Below, one piece after another: positions 7,153-16,200 of a stretch of 48,414 nucleotides of DNA. A model generated the notes under the pieces. It was not told the origin of the DNA and did not search any database. It saw only the letters and a program-made list of their open reading frames with translations. The translations under genes were made by a program, and so were the position numbers. This stretch comes from Billgrantia endophytica (lineage in GTDB: Bacteria > Pseudomonadota > Gammaproteobacteria > Pseudomonadales > Halomonadaceae): the NCBI RefSeq assembly GCF_002879615.1, contig NZ_PNRF01000006.1:1-48414 (forward strand), written 5' to 3'. Position 1 is the stretch's first letter, and every line of letters starts with the position of its first letter.

Positions 7153-7169
7153 TGCGGTAGTCGCCGACC

Positions 7170-7232
7170 TTGTTGGAGCGCCACTCTGCGTCGCGACTGG
7201 CGCCGTCAGGCGACTCGGCGGAGGCCGCTTCG
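7170..7232 (+). repeat. Dispersed intergenic repeat, copy 3 (short form)
   Basis: It shares TTGGAGCGCC, CTGCGTCGCGACTGGCGCCG, a CAGGCG segment and GGCGGAGGCCG with copies 2 and 4. The central GGTTCGACGCCTCGA block is missing, so this copy is an internally deleted version. It is paired with the inverted REP-like element 18 bases upstream. Confidence 0.65.
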
Positions 7233-7425
7233 TGACGATGATTGTCTGCCCGGGCATTGCTGTTGTCGTGTCGCTCTTTCTGCTGCTGGGGAAGAAGATC
7301 TGTCGGTATCTCGATGCCTGAGGGTCATGACCCCTCATGAAGGGTGATGCCCGACGCATACGACTGACTCGCGAGCTCGAGTCCACTATCATTGAGCGCT
7401 ATCGGCTCTGGCCCCGAGGTGACCC

Positions 7426-7617
7426 ATGACAGAGGCAGAACATCGGCGAATCATCGAGGAACTGGAGTCCTTGATTCGAGATACCCGGCACACCCTCGAG
7501 CGTTTCGAGGCCACCGGCATGGACGAACGGATGCCGGCCGATTACGACAAGCTTCTGGTGATTCTGGACAGGGCAGTAAAGGACCAGCGTGCCCATACGC
7601 TGGAGATGCTGTCTTAG
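7426..7617 (+). CDS. Small hypothetical protein (63 aa), helical
   Basis: Reads MTEAEHRRIIEELESLIRDT, then a central THTLERFEATGMDE-like segment and KLLVILDRAVKDQRAHTLEM. It is highly charged and predicted almost entirely helical, with no signal peptide or membrane segment. GAGGTG lies eight bases before the ATG, a reasonable ribosome-binding site. It sits between two repeat clusters with no operon partner. I do not recognise a family. Codon use looks like that of real genes in this window, which is why it is kept. Confidence 0.6.
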   Translation: MTEAEHRRIIEELESLIRDTRHTLERFEATGMDERMPADYDKLLVILDRAVKDQRAHTLEMLS

Positions 7618-7629
7618 GAAATGGGCTCC

Positions 7630-7747
7630 GCGATCGCGAGCTGAAGCGACTTCACACGCCCTGTTTTTCACCTTGTCGGAGCGCCCGGTTCGACGCCTCG
7701 ACTTTGCGTCGCGACTGGCGCCGCAGGCAGGCGCCCTGGCGGAGGCC
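7630..7747 (+). repeat. Dispersed intergenic repeat, copy 4, with REP-like half-element
   Basis: It begins with CGCGATCGCGAGCTGAAGCG, the same half-element as the inverted REP at 7127. It continues as CTGTTTTTCACC, TTGTCGGAGCGCC, GGTTCGACGCCTCGACTTTG, CGTCGCGACTGGCGCCG and CAGGCGCC, and ends GGCGGAGGCC. It begins a few bases after the small ORF stop. The stretch 7618-8044 otherwise holds no supported gene. Confidence 0.7.
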
Positions 7748-8008
7748 AACGGCGTGGCGCATGCCCGTACGAACCAGGCCGTGAAGAAGACGCAATGTCG
7801 ATCAAGCGGTTGACTGGGTCCGATTCATCAAAAAACTCAAGAATTTCCTGCGCATGCCGAAAACATATCGTATCAGGCATGCGACGCTAATGGTTATCGC
7901 GCATCTCGTCGGCCAGACCATGCCGTCATCGCATGGCAATCCGCTAGAGGGAGCCAATGCGTGGGTCGCCAGGGCGCCATCGCCGCGAGGGTGGAAGACG
8001 GGCCTGAT

Positions 8009-8019
8009 GGGGGGGGGGG
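8009..8019. repeat. Homopolymer of 11 G, possible slippage site
   Basis: Eleven consecutive G lie 25 bases upstream of the ATG of the membrane protein at 8045. This position overlaps where a promoter or leader would be. The reading frame of the downstream gene is also open through the tract back to an ATG at 7961, so length changes could alter either transcription or an N-terminally extended product. A sequencing or assembly error in the tract is possible. Confidence 0.7.
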
Positions 8020-8044
8020 AGCGTTGTTGCTTCGCTGTCGGCAT

Positions 8045-8926
8045 ATGAATCCCGAAGAGGCTGTAGTGGTGGCGATGGACATTCTTGAGATACTCAGAAC
8101 CAGGCAGGCCGATATCTATCTACCACTTTTCATGACCCTGTTGGGGTTGATGCTTGGCTTGATTCTCTACGCCGTTCTCCACAGGAGGTATCACTACGCT
8201 TGCCAGGAAAATGAGGCCATCGTCTCCATCACGGTTGCCAATGTCATAAACCCAAGGTTGACGTGCAGGTCACGCTATTCGAAAGATGAAGGGTTAATGC
8301 TTTTCATAGGCCTTGCTGCCTTGGTTTCAAGCGGAATATATCTTTTCAACAGAGTCGCAGTGCTTAACCTGTTCTACTATTGCACAGTATTCATCATGTC
8401 GTTGTGGACTGGAGGGTTTTTATACAGCCTACTGAAAGGCCAGTATTCTGGCTGGCACTGGGCCGCTAACATCACTTTCTACGCGATATTCTTCATTGTT
8501 CTGTTCATGGCGATGGGAAAGGCGATTACGCCTAACTATGCTCCAGCGAATTTTCAATATAGCCAGCAAATCGTCAACCAGCATGGCATTTTAGGTCTAG
8601 GTAATTATTTTTCGGCCCTGGATATCAGGTGGTTCATTTTTCACTTGCTTGGCGTATTGCTGCTCTTCATTGCGATGTTCAGGCTATGCCTGTCGGCCAC
8701 GTACTTTGCCGTCATGGGGCGCTATATCCTCTCCGAGGAAAGCCGGGAGCCCTGGTTGGCTAGAAAAACCAGGAAGTACGCAAAATTTTGGGAAAACATC
8801 ATTTTCGTTTCTCTGCTGCTGTTCGCCGCTTACTACCTCATTGCAGGCGATTTTTTCATGTGGTTCGAGTATGAGATGCCCAATAGAGTCGACTCATTCA
8901 TGAATGCGCTATTGCATGGCTTATGA
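8045..8926 (+). CDS. Uncharacterised polytopic membrane protein
   Basis: A protein of 293 residues from ATG 8045 (MNPEEAVVVAMDILEIL); ATG 8075 is an alternative. Six hydrophobic segments are visible, near residues 25-48, 84-106, 111-135, 138-162, 198-228 and 248-270. I see no conserved motif that names a family. The N-terminal cytoplasmic loop has several cysteines (YHYACQENE, RLTCRSRYS). Base composition is lower in GC than the flanking genes. It stands alone between a repeat cluster and the convergent BCCT gene, and an 11-G tract lies just upstream. Function unknown. Confidence 0.8.
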   Translation: MNPEEAVVVAMDILEILRTRQADIYLPLFMTLLGLMLGLILYAVLHRRYHYACQENEAIVSITVANVINPRLTCRSRYSKDEGLMLFIGLAALVSSGIYLFNRVAVLNLFYYCTVFIMSLWTGGFLYSLLKGQYSGWHWAANITFYAIFFIVLFMAMGKAITPNYAPANFQYSQQIVNQHGILGLGNYFSALDIRWFIFHLLGVLLLFIAMFRLCLSATYFAVMGRYILSEESREPWLARKTRKYAKFWENIIFVSLLLFAAYYLIAGDFFMWFEYEMPNRVDSFMNALLHGL

Positions 8927-8979
8927 AGCGAGTTTTTTCCCGAGGTGGCTCACGCCTCGCGCTGGGTTGCTCGCCCGTG

Positions 8980-10533
8980 TTATTCATGTCGTCGCAGCCC
9001 CAGGTACAGCCCGGTACACATCAGCAGTAGCAGAATGGCGAAGGGCAGGCCGGATATGATGGCGACGGCTTGAAGGGCTTCCAGGCCGCCGGCCATGAGG
9101 AGTATGCCGGCTACCGTACCTTCCAGGAGAGCCCAGAAGATCCGCGTCGACTTGGGCGGGTTCGTGTCGCCCCCGGAGGTGATGATATCGATGATCAGCG
9201 AGCCGGAATCCGATGAGGTGACAAAGAAGATGGTCACGGCGGCCACCATCATGGTCATGCTGGCGAGTATGATCCATTCCGGCAACTGGAAATTGTCGAG
9301 GAAGAGGAAGTAGCCAAGCGCGGGGTCATCCTGCACGACGTCGGTCAAGCCGGCACCTTCGTACAGTTCGGCATATAGTGCAGAACCGCCCATTACCGTG
9401 AGCCACAGGATGGAGACGGCAGTAGGCACCAGCAGGACGCCGATCAGGTATTCGCGAATGGTGCGGCCCTTGGATATCCGGGCGATGAACATGCCCACGA
9501 AGGGCGACCAGGATATCCACCAGGCGAAATAGAACAGGGTCCACTCTTCCTGCCACTTTTCGTCGTCTGGCGGGTTGAAAGCCTCGGTGTACGTGCCGAG
9601 AGCGGGAAACCGTTGTAGGTAACTTCCCACGCTTTCCAGTAGAGAGTGGAAGAGAAACCGGGTCGGCCCGACGACCAGCACGAAGACCAGAATGATGGCC
9701 CCAATCACCATGGCGAGTTTCGAGAGCTGCTGGATTCCCTTGGAAAGGCCCGATAGTACCGAAAGCGTGGCCACTAGGGTGATGCCGGCAATCAAGGTGA
9801 GTTGGATGCCCAGGTTGTCGGGCAGGTCATAAGCCTGTTCCAGACCGGTGTTGATTTGCTGAACGCCCAGGCCGAGCGACACGGCGACTCCCACGAGGGT
9901 GCCCGCTGCGGCCAGCGTATCGATGGCGTTACCCAGGGGGCCGTGTACCTTGTCGCCCAGCAGCGGGGCGAAGGCCGAGCGTACGGTGAGCGGCAATTGG
10001 CGGTTATAGCAGAAGTAGCCCAGCGCCAGCCCCACCAGGGCATACATGGACCAGCCGTGCAGGCCCCAGTGGAAATAACTGTGTACCAGCGCGTTGCGCG
10101 CGGTCTCTTCGGTTTCGGCTTCACCGAACGGTGGGTCCGCAAAGAACGAGACGGGTTCGGCCACACCATAGAACAGCAGGCCGACACCGGTGCCCGCCGC
10201 GAACAGCATCGAATACCAGCCCCAGTTCGAGAACTCGGGTTTCTCGTCCTCGCCGCCAAGGCGAACATGGGCGAAGCGACTGAAGACAAGATAGAGGGCC
10301 AGCAGGAAAAAGGCGTTCATGGCCAGCAGGTAGAACCAGCCCAAGCCGTTGGCGATGACTGATTGGATCTTGTCGGCACCGGCTTCCAGCTGTTCCGGGT
10401 AGTAGGCACCGAAAGCCACCAGCGTGAGGATGATCAGGGCTGCCGGAATGAACACCCCGCTGTGTACCGGCACCCCGAAGAGGTTGTGCCGGGTGGCGCT
10501 GCCATAACGTTTCTGCTTCGAAGGGGTGGGCAT
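8980..10533 (-). CDS. BCCT-family osmolyte transporter
   Basis: A protein of 517 residues with about twelve membrane helices. The family core is clear: NWGWYSMLFAAGTGVGLLFY, the tryptophan-rich FAWWISWSPFVGMFIARISK segment that forms the substrate cage, and FFVTSSDSGS near the end. BCCT carriers import glycine betaine, choline, carnitine or related compounds with Na+ or H+. The substrate cannot be settled from sequence. There is no long C-terminal osmosensing tail: the protein ends shortly after the last helix at GLRRHE. No dehydrogenase operon (betAB) is adjacent. It suits a halophile's need for compatible solutes. Confidence 0.93.
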   Translation of the reverse strand: MPTPSKQKRYGSATRHNLFGVPVHSGVFIPAALIILTLVAFGAYYPEQLEAGADKIQSVIANGLGWFYLLAMNAFFLLALYLVFSRFAHVRLGGEDEKPEFSNWGWYSMLFAAGTGVGLLFYGVAEPVSFFADPPFGEAETEETARNALVHSYFHWGLHGWSMYALVGLALGYFCYNRQLPLTVRSAFAPLLGDKVHGPLGNAIDTLAAAGTLVGVAVSLGLGVQQINTGLEQAYDLPDNLGIQLTLIAGITLVATLSVLSGLSKGIQQLSKLAMVIGAIILVFVLVVGPTRFLFHSLLESVGSYLQRFPALGTYTEAFNPPDDEKWQEEWTLFYFAWWISWSPFVGMFIARISKGRTIREYLIGVLLVPTAVSILWLTVMGGSALYAELYEGAGLTDVVQDDPALGYFLFLDNFQLPEWIILASMTMMVAAVTIFFVTSSDSGSLIIDIITSGGDTNPPKSTRIFWALLEGTVAGILLMAGGLEALQAVAIISGLPFAILLLLMCTGLYLGLRRHE

Positions 10534-10695
10534 ATCCTTTGCCTCCGTTGGCGCCAGCCTGGCGGGTATCCTCGACTAAACACTAGGGTACGAGCTTGGG
10601 CCCGACAAGTCGGGCGGACGCCTATAGGGGGCATGGCTCGGTCATTTCAGATTATTCTGCTATAAAGGATCGTATTATATTGAATAGGTGACGGG

Positions 10696-12609
10696 ATGGC
10701 CTTGTCTGGCTGGCTGTCGGTAGCACGGCAGTGCGCGCGCGTGGGGGTACTGGTTGGCCTGCCTTCGGCGGCGGCTGCCGGCACGGCTGGTTGGGTGCCG
10801 GCGCCTGTTTTCTGGTGGGTAGTGACAGTGACCGCGATACTCGTTGCGGCCATTGCGGGTGCTGCGTGGCATAAACGCCAGCTGGCACGCCATGTCGCTG
10901 ATTCGCAGACCGGAAAGGATAAGCTGTCAGCCATTCTCGACAGCGTGGAAGCCTGCATCTATATCAAGTCTCCCGATTTGCACTACCAATATGTCAATCG
11001 CAAGACCAGCGAACTGCTGGGCTTGCCCCCGCGAGACATTATCGGCAAGACGGACAGGGATTTTTTCGACACGAATACGGTGGCGAGCCTTCACTTGAAC
11101 GATCGACGTGTCATCGAGGGCGGGGAAAAGGTGGTCGCCGAGGAGGGGCGTGTATTATGCGCAGGCGGCAGGGAACATACCTTTCTATCGGTCAAGCTAC
11201 CGCTGCGGAACCCCGATGGCTCGATCCAGTCTCTATGCGGCATCTCCACCGATATCACGGAATATCGCGAGATTCGGGAAAGTAACCACCGCCTGACCTA
11301 TTTCGACCCGCTTACCGGCTTGCCCAATCGACGGTTACTGCTTGACCGTCTGGAGATGGTGGTCAAGGGAACCCGGCGCTCGAACCGTTACGCCGGTTTG
11401 CTGTTCATCGACCTGGACAATTTCAAGGTGGTCAATGATACCCAGGGGCTCCACGAAGGCGACCAGTTGCTTCGCCGTGTCGCCGATCGCCTGAGCCAGG
11501 TCGTTCGCGAGAGCGATACCCTGGCCCGGCTGGGAGCCGATGAGTTCGTCCTCTTGCTCCATGATCTCGACAGCAGCATGGAACAAGCCGCCCAAGCCGC
11601 CGAGCGGGTGGCGGAAAAGCTGCTTGCCCGAGTACTCGATACGCTTCCGGTGGAGGAGAGGGCGCTGACGCTGCCCATTACGGGTAGCGTCGGTATTGCC
11701 TTGTTCGCTGGCGCCCGGGCGAGCGTGGATGGCGCCATGCAGCAGGCCGACATGGCGCTGCAGCAAGCCAAGGGAGCCGGTGGCAATACCCTGCGTTTTT
11801 TCAACCCGGAGATGCAAGCTGCCGTGATGGCGCGCGTGCATCTCGAGGCGGACCTGCATCAGGCGCTGGCCCGTGATGAGCTGCGCCTGCATTACCAGAT
11901 ACAGGTCGATTCGCAGTCACGGGTGACGGGTGTCGAAGCCCTGCTTCGATGGCAGCATCCACAGCGTGGCATGGTGGCGCCCGGCCAGTTCATCCCCCTG
12001 GCGGAAAGGACGCGCTTGATCCTGCCGATAGGCCATTGGGTGCTGGAGTCCGCGTGTCGGCAACTCGCCACCTGGGCCAAGGAGCCGGCCTTGGAGGCGC
12101 TGAGCATTTCGGTCAATGTCAGCTCGATACAGTTCCATCAGCAGGATTTTGTCGCCAGGGTGCGGCAGGTACTGGCGTCGACCGCTGCCAACCCCAATAG
12201 ATTGATACTGGAAGTGACCGAAAGCCTGCTGATGGAAGAGCCGGAAAGGGTTCGGGAGATCATGCTGCGACTCAACGAGCTGGGTATCCGCTTTGCCCTG
12301 GATGATTTCGGCACCGGCTTTTCGTCGCTGAATTATCTGAAGCGCTTGCCGCTGGACGCGCTCAAGATCGACCAGTCCTTCATCAAGGGTGTTCTCACCG
12401 ATCCGGTCGATGCCGCCATCGTACAGGCCACCATTACTCTGGCGGCAAGCCTTGGACTCGCGGTGACAGCCGAAGGCGTGGAGACCGAGGAACAACATCA
12501 ATGGCTTCAGGAGCATGACTGCAAAGCGTTTCAGGGTTACCTGTTCGGTAGACCGCTTGCCGTGGGTGACCTCAGGCTGGGGCAGCGGCATGGCTTGATG
12601 ACGTCCTGA
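10696..12609 (+). CDS. Membrane-anchored PAS-GGDEF-EAL protein (c-di-GMP turnover)
   Basis: A protein of 637 residues with an N-terminal membrane anchor (residues about 35-58), a PAS domain (about 70-190, YIKSPDLHYQYVNRKTSELL), a GGDEF domain (about 205-370) and an EAL domain (about 385-630). The diguanylate cyclase signature is LGADEF instead of GGDEF, so cyclase activity is doubtful. RESD five residues before it keeps the c-di-GMP inhibitory-site pattern. The EAL side looks active: EALLRW, NVSS, EVTES, DDFGTGFSSL, ALKIDQSFI and AEGVET are all present. It is therefore probably a phosphodiesterase that lowers c-di-GMP in response to a PAS signal. No partner gene is nearby. Confidence 0.92.
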   Translation: MALSGWLSVARQCARVGVLVGLPSAAAAGTAGWVPAPVFWWVVTVTAILVAAIAGAAWHKRQLARHVADSQTGKDKLSAILDSVEACIYIKSPDLHYQYVNRKTSELLGLPPRDIIGKTDRDFFDTNTVASLHLNDRRVIEGGEKVVAEEGRVLCAGGREHTFLSVKLPLRNPDGSIQSLCGISTDITEYREIRESNHRLTYFDPLTGLPNRRLLLDRLEMVVKGTRRSNRYAGLLFIDLDNFKVVNDTQGLHEGDQLLRRVADRLSQVVRESDTLARLGADEFVLLLHDLDSSMEQAAQAAERVAEKLLARVLDTLPVEERALTLPITGSVGIALFAGARASVDGAMQQADMALQQAKGAGGNTLRFFNPEMQAAVMARVHLEADLHQALARDELRLHYQIQVDSQSRVTGVEALLRWQHPQRGMVAPGQFIPLAERTRLILPIGHWVLESACRQLATWAKEPALEALSISVNVSSIQFHQQDFVARVRQVLASTAANPNRLILEVTESLLMEEPERVREIMLRLNELGIRFALDDFGTGFSSLNYLKRLPLDALKIDQSFIKGVLTDPVDAAIVQATITLAASLGLAVTAEGVETEEQHQWLQEHDCKAFQGYLFGRPLAVGDLRLGQRHGLMTS

Positions 12610-12614
12610 TCATC

Positions 12615-12629
12615 GGCGGGCTTCCCGCC
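12615..12629 (+). terminator. Probable terminator after the GGDEF-EAL gene
   Basis: GGCGGG, a three-base loop, then CCCGCC makes a strong short hairpin six bases after the stop codon. The following bases (AGCCTTTCCC) are pyrimidine-rich but lack a clean T tract, so it is a moderate candidate. Confidence 0.5.
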
Positions 12630-12711
12630 AGCCTTTCCCTATCGATACCCGTCTGGGTTAAGCTGCATTATTCCGTCAACGCTGTCGTTTGAATATTACT
12701 GGAGAAACTTC

Positions 12712-13137
12712 ATGCCATTTCGCTCCGTGCTTGCCGTCGTCGCGCTGGTATTGCCTTTGGCCGCCCTGGCAGGCTCCCCCAACATCGTGCCGGGCCAATG
12801 GCAGTTTACCAGTACGACGTCCGTTGAAGGTGATGTACCGATTCCCGACCAGACCGATAGCCATCAGGAATGTATCGTGCAGGGCGACCTGGATGACGCG
12901 GACTTCCAGTTTCTGGAAGTGGAAGAGGGCTGCGAACTGCTGGAGCACAATGTTTCCGCCGATGGGGTGGACTATCAAATGGTGTGCCATGCCGAAGGTG
13001 GCCAGGCCGATATCCAGGGTCGTATGGATTTCCTCGGCGAGCGCGTCGAAGGCAGCGTGAACATCCACACTGACTCGCCAATGGGTGAGATGACCATGGA
13101 CACCACCATCGAAGGCGAGCGTCTCGGCGATTGCTGA
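12712..13137 (+). CDS. DUF3617-family secreted protein
   Basis: A protein of 141 residues with a signal peptide (MPFRSVLAVVALVLPLAALA, cleavage near AGS). The mature part starts NIVPGQWQFTSTT, the PGxW-type opening of DUF3617 proteins, and alternates short beta-strand-like segments. It has four cysteines (CIVQG, EGCELL, MVCHAE, terminal GDC), typical of this periplasmic family. Molecular role unknown. It is preceded by a moderate ribosome-binding site (GGAGAAAC) and followed by strong hairpins, so it is probably a single-gene transcript. Confidence 0.8.
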   Translation: MPFRSVLAVVALVLPLAALAGSPNIVPGQWQFTSTTSVEGDVPIPDQTDSHQECIVQGDLDDADFQFLEVEEGCELLEHNVSADGVDYQMVCHAEGGQADIQGRMDFLGERVEGSVNIHTDSPMGEMTMDTTIEGERLGDC

Positions 13138-13193
13138 TGAGATAACCGATGGAAAGACACGCCCTGGCGTGTCGATACGCCGTACGACCAAGC

Positions 13194-13217
13194 AGGCCAC
13201 CCCCCCGGGGTGGCCTT
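13194..13217. terminator. Terminator between the convergent DUF3617 and RND genes
   Basis: GGCCACCCC, a three-base loop, then GGGGTGGCC form a nine-base-pair perfect stem followed by TT. An additional hairpin, GACACGCC-CT-GGCGTGTC, lies upstream at about 13155-13172. They sit between convergent genes and can serve both directions. Confidence 0.7.
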
Positions 13218-13257
13218 CTGCCTGCTGGAGATGAGATTCGTCCGCACTACGAGCGGC

Positions 13258-16200
13258 TCATTGCGCCACTGTACTGTCGGCCATTTCCGCTTCCAGGCGG
13301 CGCTTCACGGCGCCCGGCGAGCCGGTATGCCGGGCCAGCAGGTCGTATGCCACCGGCACCACGAAGAGGGTGAACAAGGTGGCCGCCGCGACGCCTGCCA
13401 GTATGACGGTCCCTATCACCATGCGGGATTCGGAACCGGCTCCGGTGGATACGATCAGGGGAATGGCACCGGCCATGGTGGTAACCGCGGTCATCAGGAT
13501 AGGACGCAGCCGGGTCACCGATGCGTTGAGCAGGGCGTCATGGAAGGCGAGCCCTTCGTCACGCAGCTGGTTGGCAAACTCCACGATCAGGATACCGTTC
13601 TTGGTGGCGAGCCCGATGAGCATGACCAGCCCCACCTGGCTGTAAATGTTCAGCGATTGCCCCGTGACGAACAGCCCCAGCATGGCGCCGCTCATGGCCA
13701 GCGGTACCGTCAACATGATCACGAAGGGGTGGACGAAGCTCTCGAACTGCGCTGCCAGTACCAGGAACACCACCAGGGCACCGAGAATCAGCAGGTAGAT
13801 CGTGGCACCGCTGGCTTGCCGGTAGTCTCGGGATGCGCCGCTGACGTCGGTCTGGGCCTGGCCCGGGAGCACTTCCGCCGCGGCGGCTTCCAGGTATTCG
13901 AGAGCCTCGCCCAGCGAGTAGCCGTCGGCGAGGTTGGCCTCGATCGTGATGGAGCGCAGTCGATTGAAGCGATTGAGTGTGCCGGCGCCGGCATCATCGG
14001 AGAAATTCACCAGGCTGGCCATGGGAATCAGCTCGCCTGAGCGTGCCGAGCGCACCTGGATGTTGTCCAGTGCCCGCGGGCTCGACTGACTGGCGCGATC
14101 CCCCTCCACTATGACATCATATTCCTGGCCGCCTTCGAGATAGCGGGTCACGTTGCGGCCACCCAGCATGACTTCGAGCGTTCGGCCGATCTCCGTCACT
14201 GTCACCCCGAGGTCCGCTGCCCGTGCGTAGTCGATGTCGACCCGCAGTTGGGGCTGTGTCTCGCGATAGTTGCTGTCCAGCGCGGTCAGCCTTGGGTTAT
14301 CGCTACGAATGTGGTTCATCAGCAGGTCGCGCCACTCGGCCAGCTCTTCATAGGTGCCGCCACCCAGCACGAACTCCACCGGTTTGCTGATGCGCTGGCC
14401 GAATCCCTGGCGCATGACGGTGAAGGCCTGCACGCCGGGCAAGTCGGCAAGTTCCTTGCCGACTTCGTCCATGATGGTCCAGGCATCCCGGCGCGCTCCC
14501 CAATCGGCCATGCTGATGATCGCAAAGCCGTTGTTGAAGATCTCGATATTGCCGAACCCCCGGGGGGCGCGAATGACGACACGTTCCAGTTCACCGCTCT
14601 CCCGCATGGGGGCGAGGCGGGTCTCGATCTCGTCCATGTAATCCATGATGTAGTCGAACGTTGCCCCTTCGGGGCCGTTGACCAGGATGATGAAGCTGCC
14701 CCTGTCTTCCTGGGGGGTGTATTCGCTGGGCAACAGGTCCGCCAGCCACACGGTGGCGGCGATCAGCGCGACGAAGACCGCCAGCACGGCCATGCGTGCC
14801 TTTAGCACGCCAATCAGCAGGGTGCGGTAGATACGCTGGGAGAGTTCCAGTAACCACTGCACGCCACGGGCAATGTGCCCGTCGTGCATCGTGGGCTTGA
14901 GAATCTTGGACGCCATCATCGGAGTCAGGGAGAGGGCCAGCACGCTGGAAATGGCCACTGCGGCGGCCATGGTAAGGGCGAATTCGGAGAAGAGCCTCCC
15001 CACGTTGCCCTGCAGGAACGCCAGGGGCACGAATACCGCCACCAGGACCAGCGTGGTGGCGATGACCGCGAAGGCTATCTGGCGGGTGCCGCGAAAGGCG
15101 GCAACCAGCGGTGTTTCGCCGTAGTCGTGCATGCGGCGGTGGATGTTCTCCAACACCACGATGGCGTCATCCACGATCAGGCCGACGGCCAGCACCAGCG
15201 CCAGCAGGGTCAGCAGATTGATCGAGAACCCCATCAAGGCCAGTGCCATGAAGGCGCCGATCATGGCTACCGGTACGGTCACGGCGGGTATCAGGGTCGT
15301 TCGGACATTGCCCAGGAACAGGAAGATCACTACCACCACCAGGCCCATGGCGACGCACAGGGTGATCACCACCTCCTTGATGGCGCCGGACACGAACACC
15401 GATGCATCGTAGTTGAGGCTCAGCGACATGCCTTCCGGCAGGCTGCCCTGCACGCGAGCCAACTCTCGCTGTACGCCCTCGGAGACTTCCAGCACATTGG
15501 CAGTGGATTGCTTCATGATGCCCAGGCCTACCATGGGCGTTCCGTTGGCCCGGAATATCGAGCGGTCCTCGACGGAACCTATCTCCACGCGGGCCACGTC
15601 GCCGAGCCTTACCAGGTAACCGTCGCTGCCCTGGTTCAACGCCAGGCGCTTGAAGTCGTCGGGTTCGGCGAAGCTGCGGGGCAGGCGTACCACGAACTGA
15701 CGCTCGCGCGATTCGATGGACCCGGCGGGGAGTTCCACGTTCTCGGCGCGCAAGGCGTTCTCCACGTCGCTCACGGTCAGATTGCGCGCCGCCAGGGCGT
15801 TGCGGTCGAGCCAGACCCGCATGGCATATTCCCTGCCACCTCCCACGCGAACCCGGGCGACACCGGGCTGTACGGAAAAGCCGTCCACCAGGTAGCGGTC
15901 CGCATAGTCGGTCAATTCGGGAATGGTGTAGCTGGCACCCGCAAGGCTCAGCCACAGGACCACTTCTTCACTGCTGTCGGCTTTCTGGACCTCGGGGGGA
16001 TCGGCCTCGTCGGGCAGGTTGCGCAGGGCGCCGGAGATCCGGTCGCGCACGTCGTTGGCGGCTGCATCGATATCCATGTCCAGGCGAAATTCGATGTTGA
16101 TCTGCGAGCGGCCGTCCTCACTCGATGAGGTGATCAGCTCGATGCCCTCGACCCCGGCGATGCGGTCTTCCAGCACCTGGGTGATCCGGGTTTCCACGAC

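Noticed and set aside
6920..8044. Possible CRISPR array in the repeat-rich stretch
   Set aside because: Repeats are few, of unequal length, and not evenly spaced by unique spacers; they match REP-like elements and no cas genes are present.
8927..8979. Bidirectional terminator between the membrane protein and BCCT genes (CGAGG...CCTCG)
   Set aside because: The stem has only five pairs with a nine-base loop and the nearby T run is on the wrong side, so I do not call it.
13210..14040. Plus-strand frame of 276 residues near the end of the RND gene
   Set aside because: Overlaps the RND gene entirely and is rich in G, H and Q without motif; a shadow.
14875..16128. Long plus-strand frame of 417 residues opposite the RND pump gene
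   Set aside because: It is an antisense shadow of the pump. Its composition is rich in His, Gln and Gly from high-GC codon complement, and it has no ribosome-binding site.
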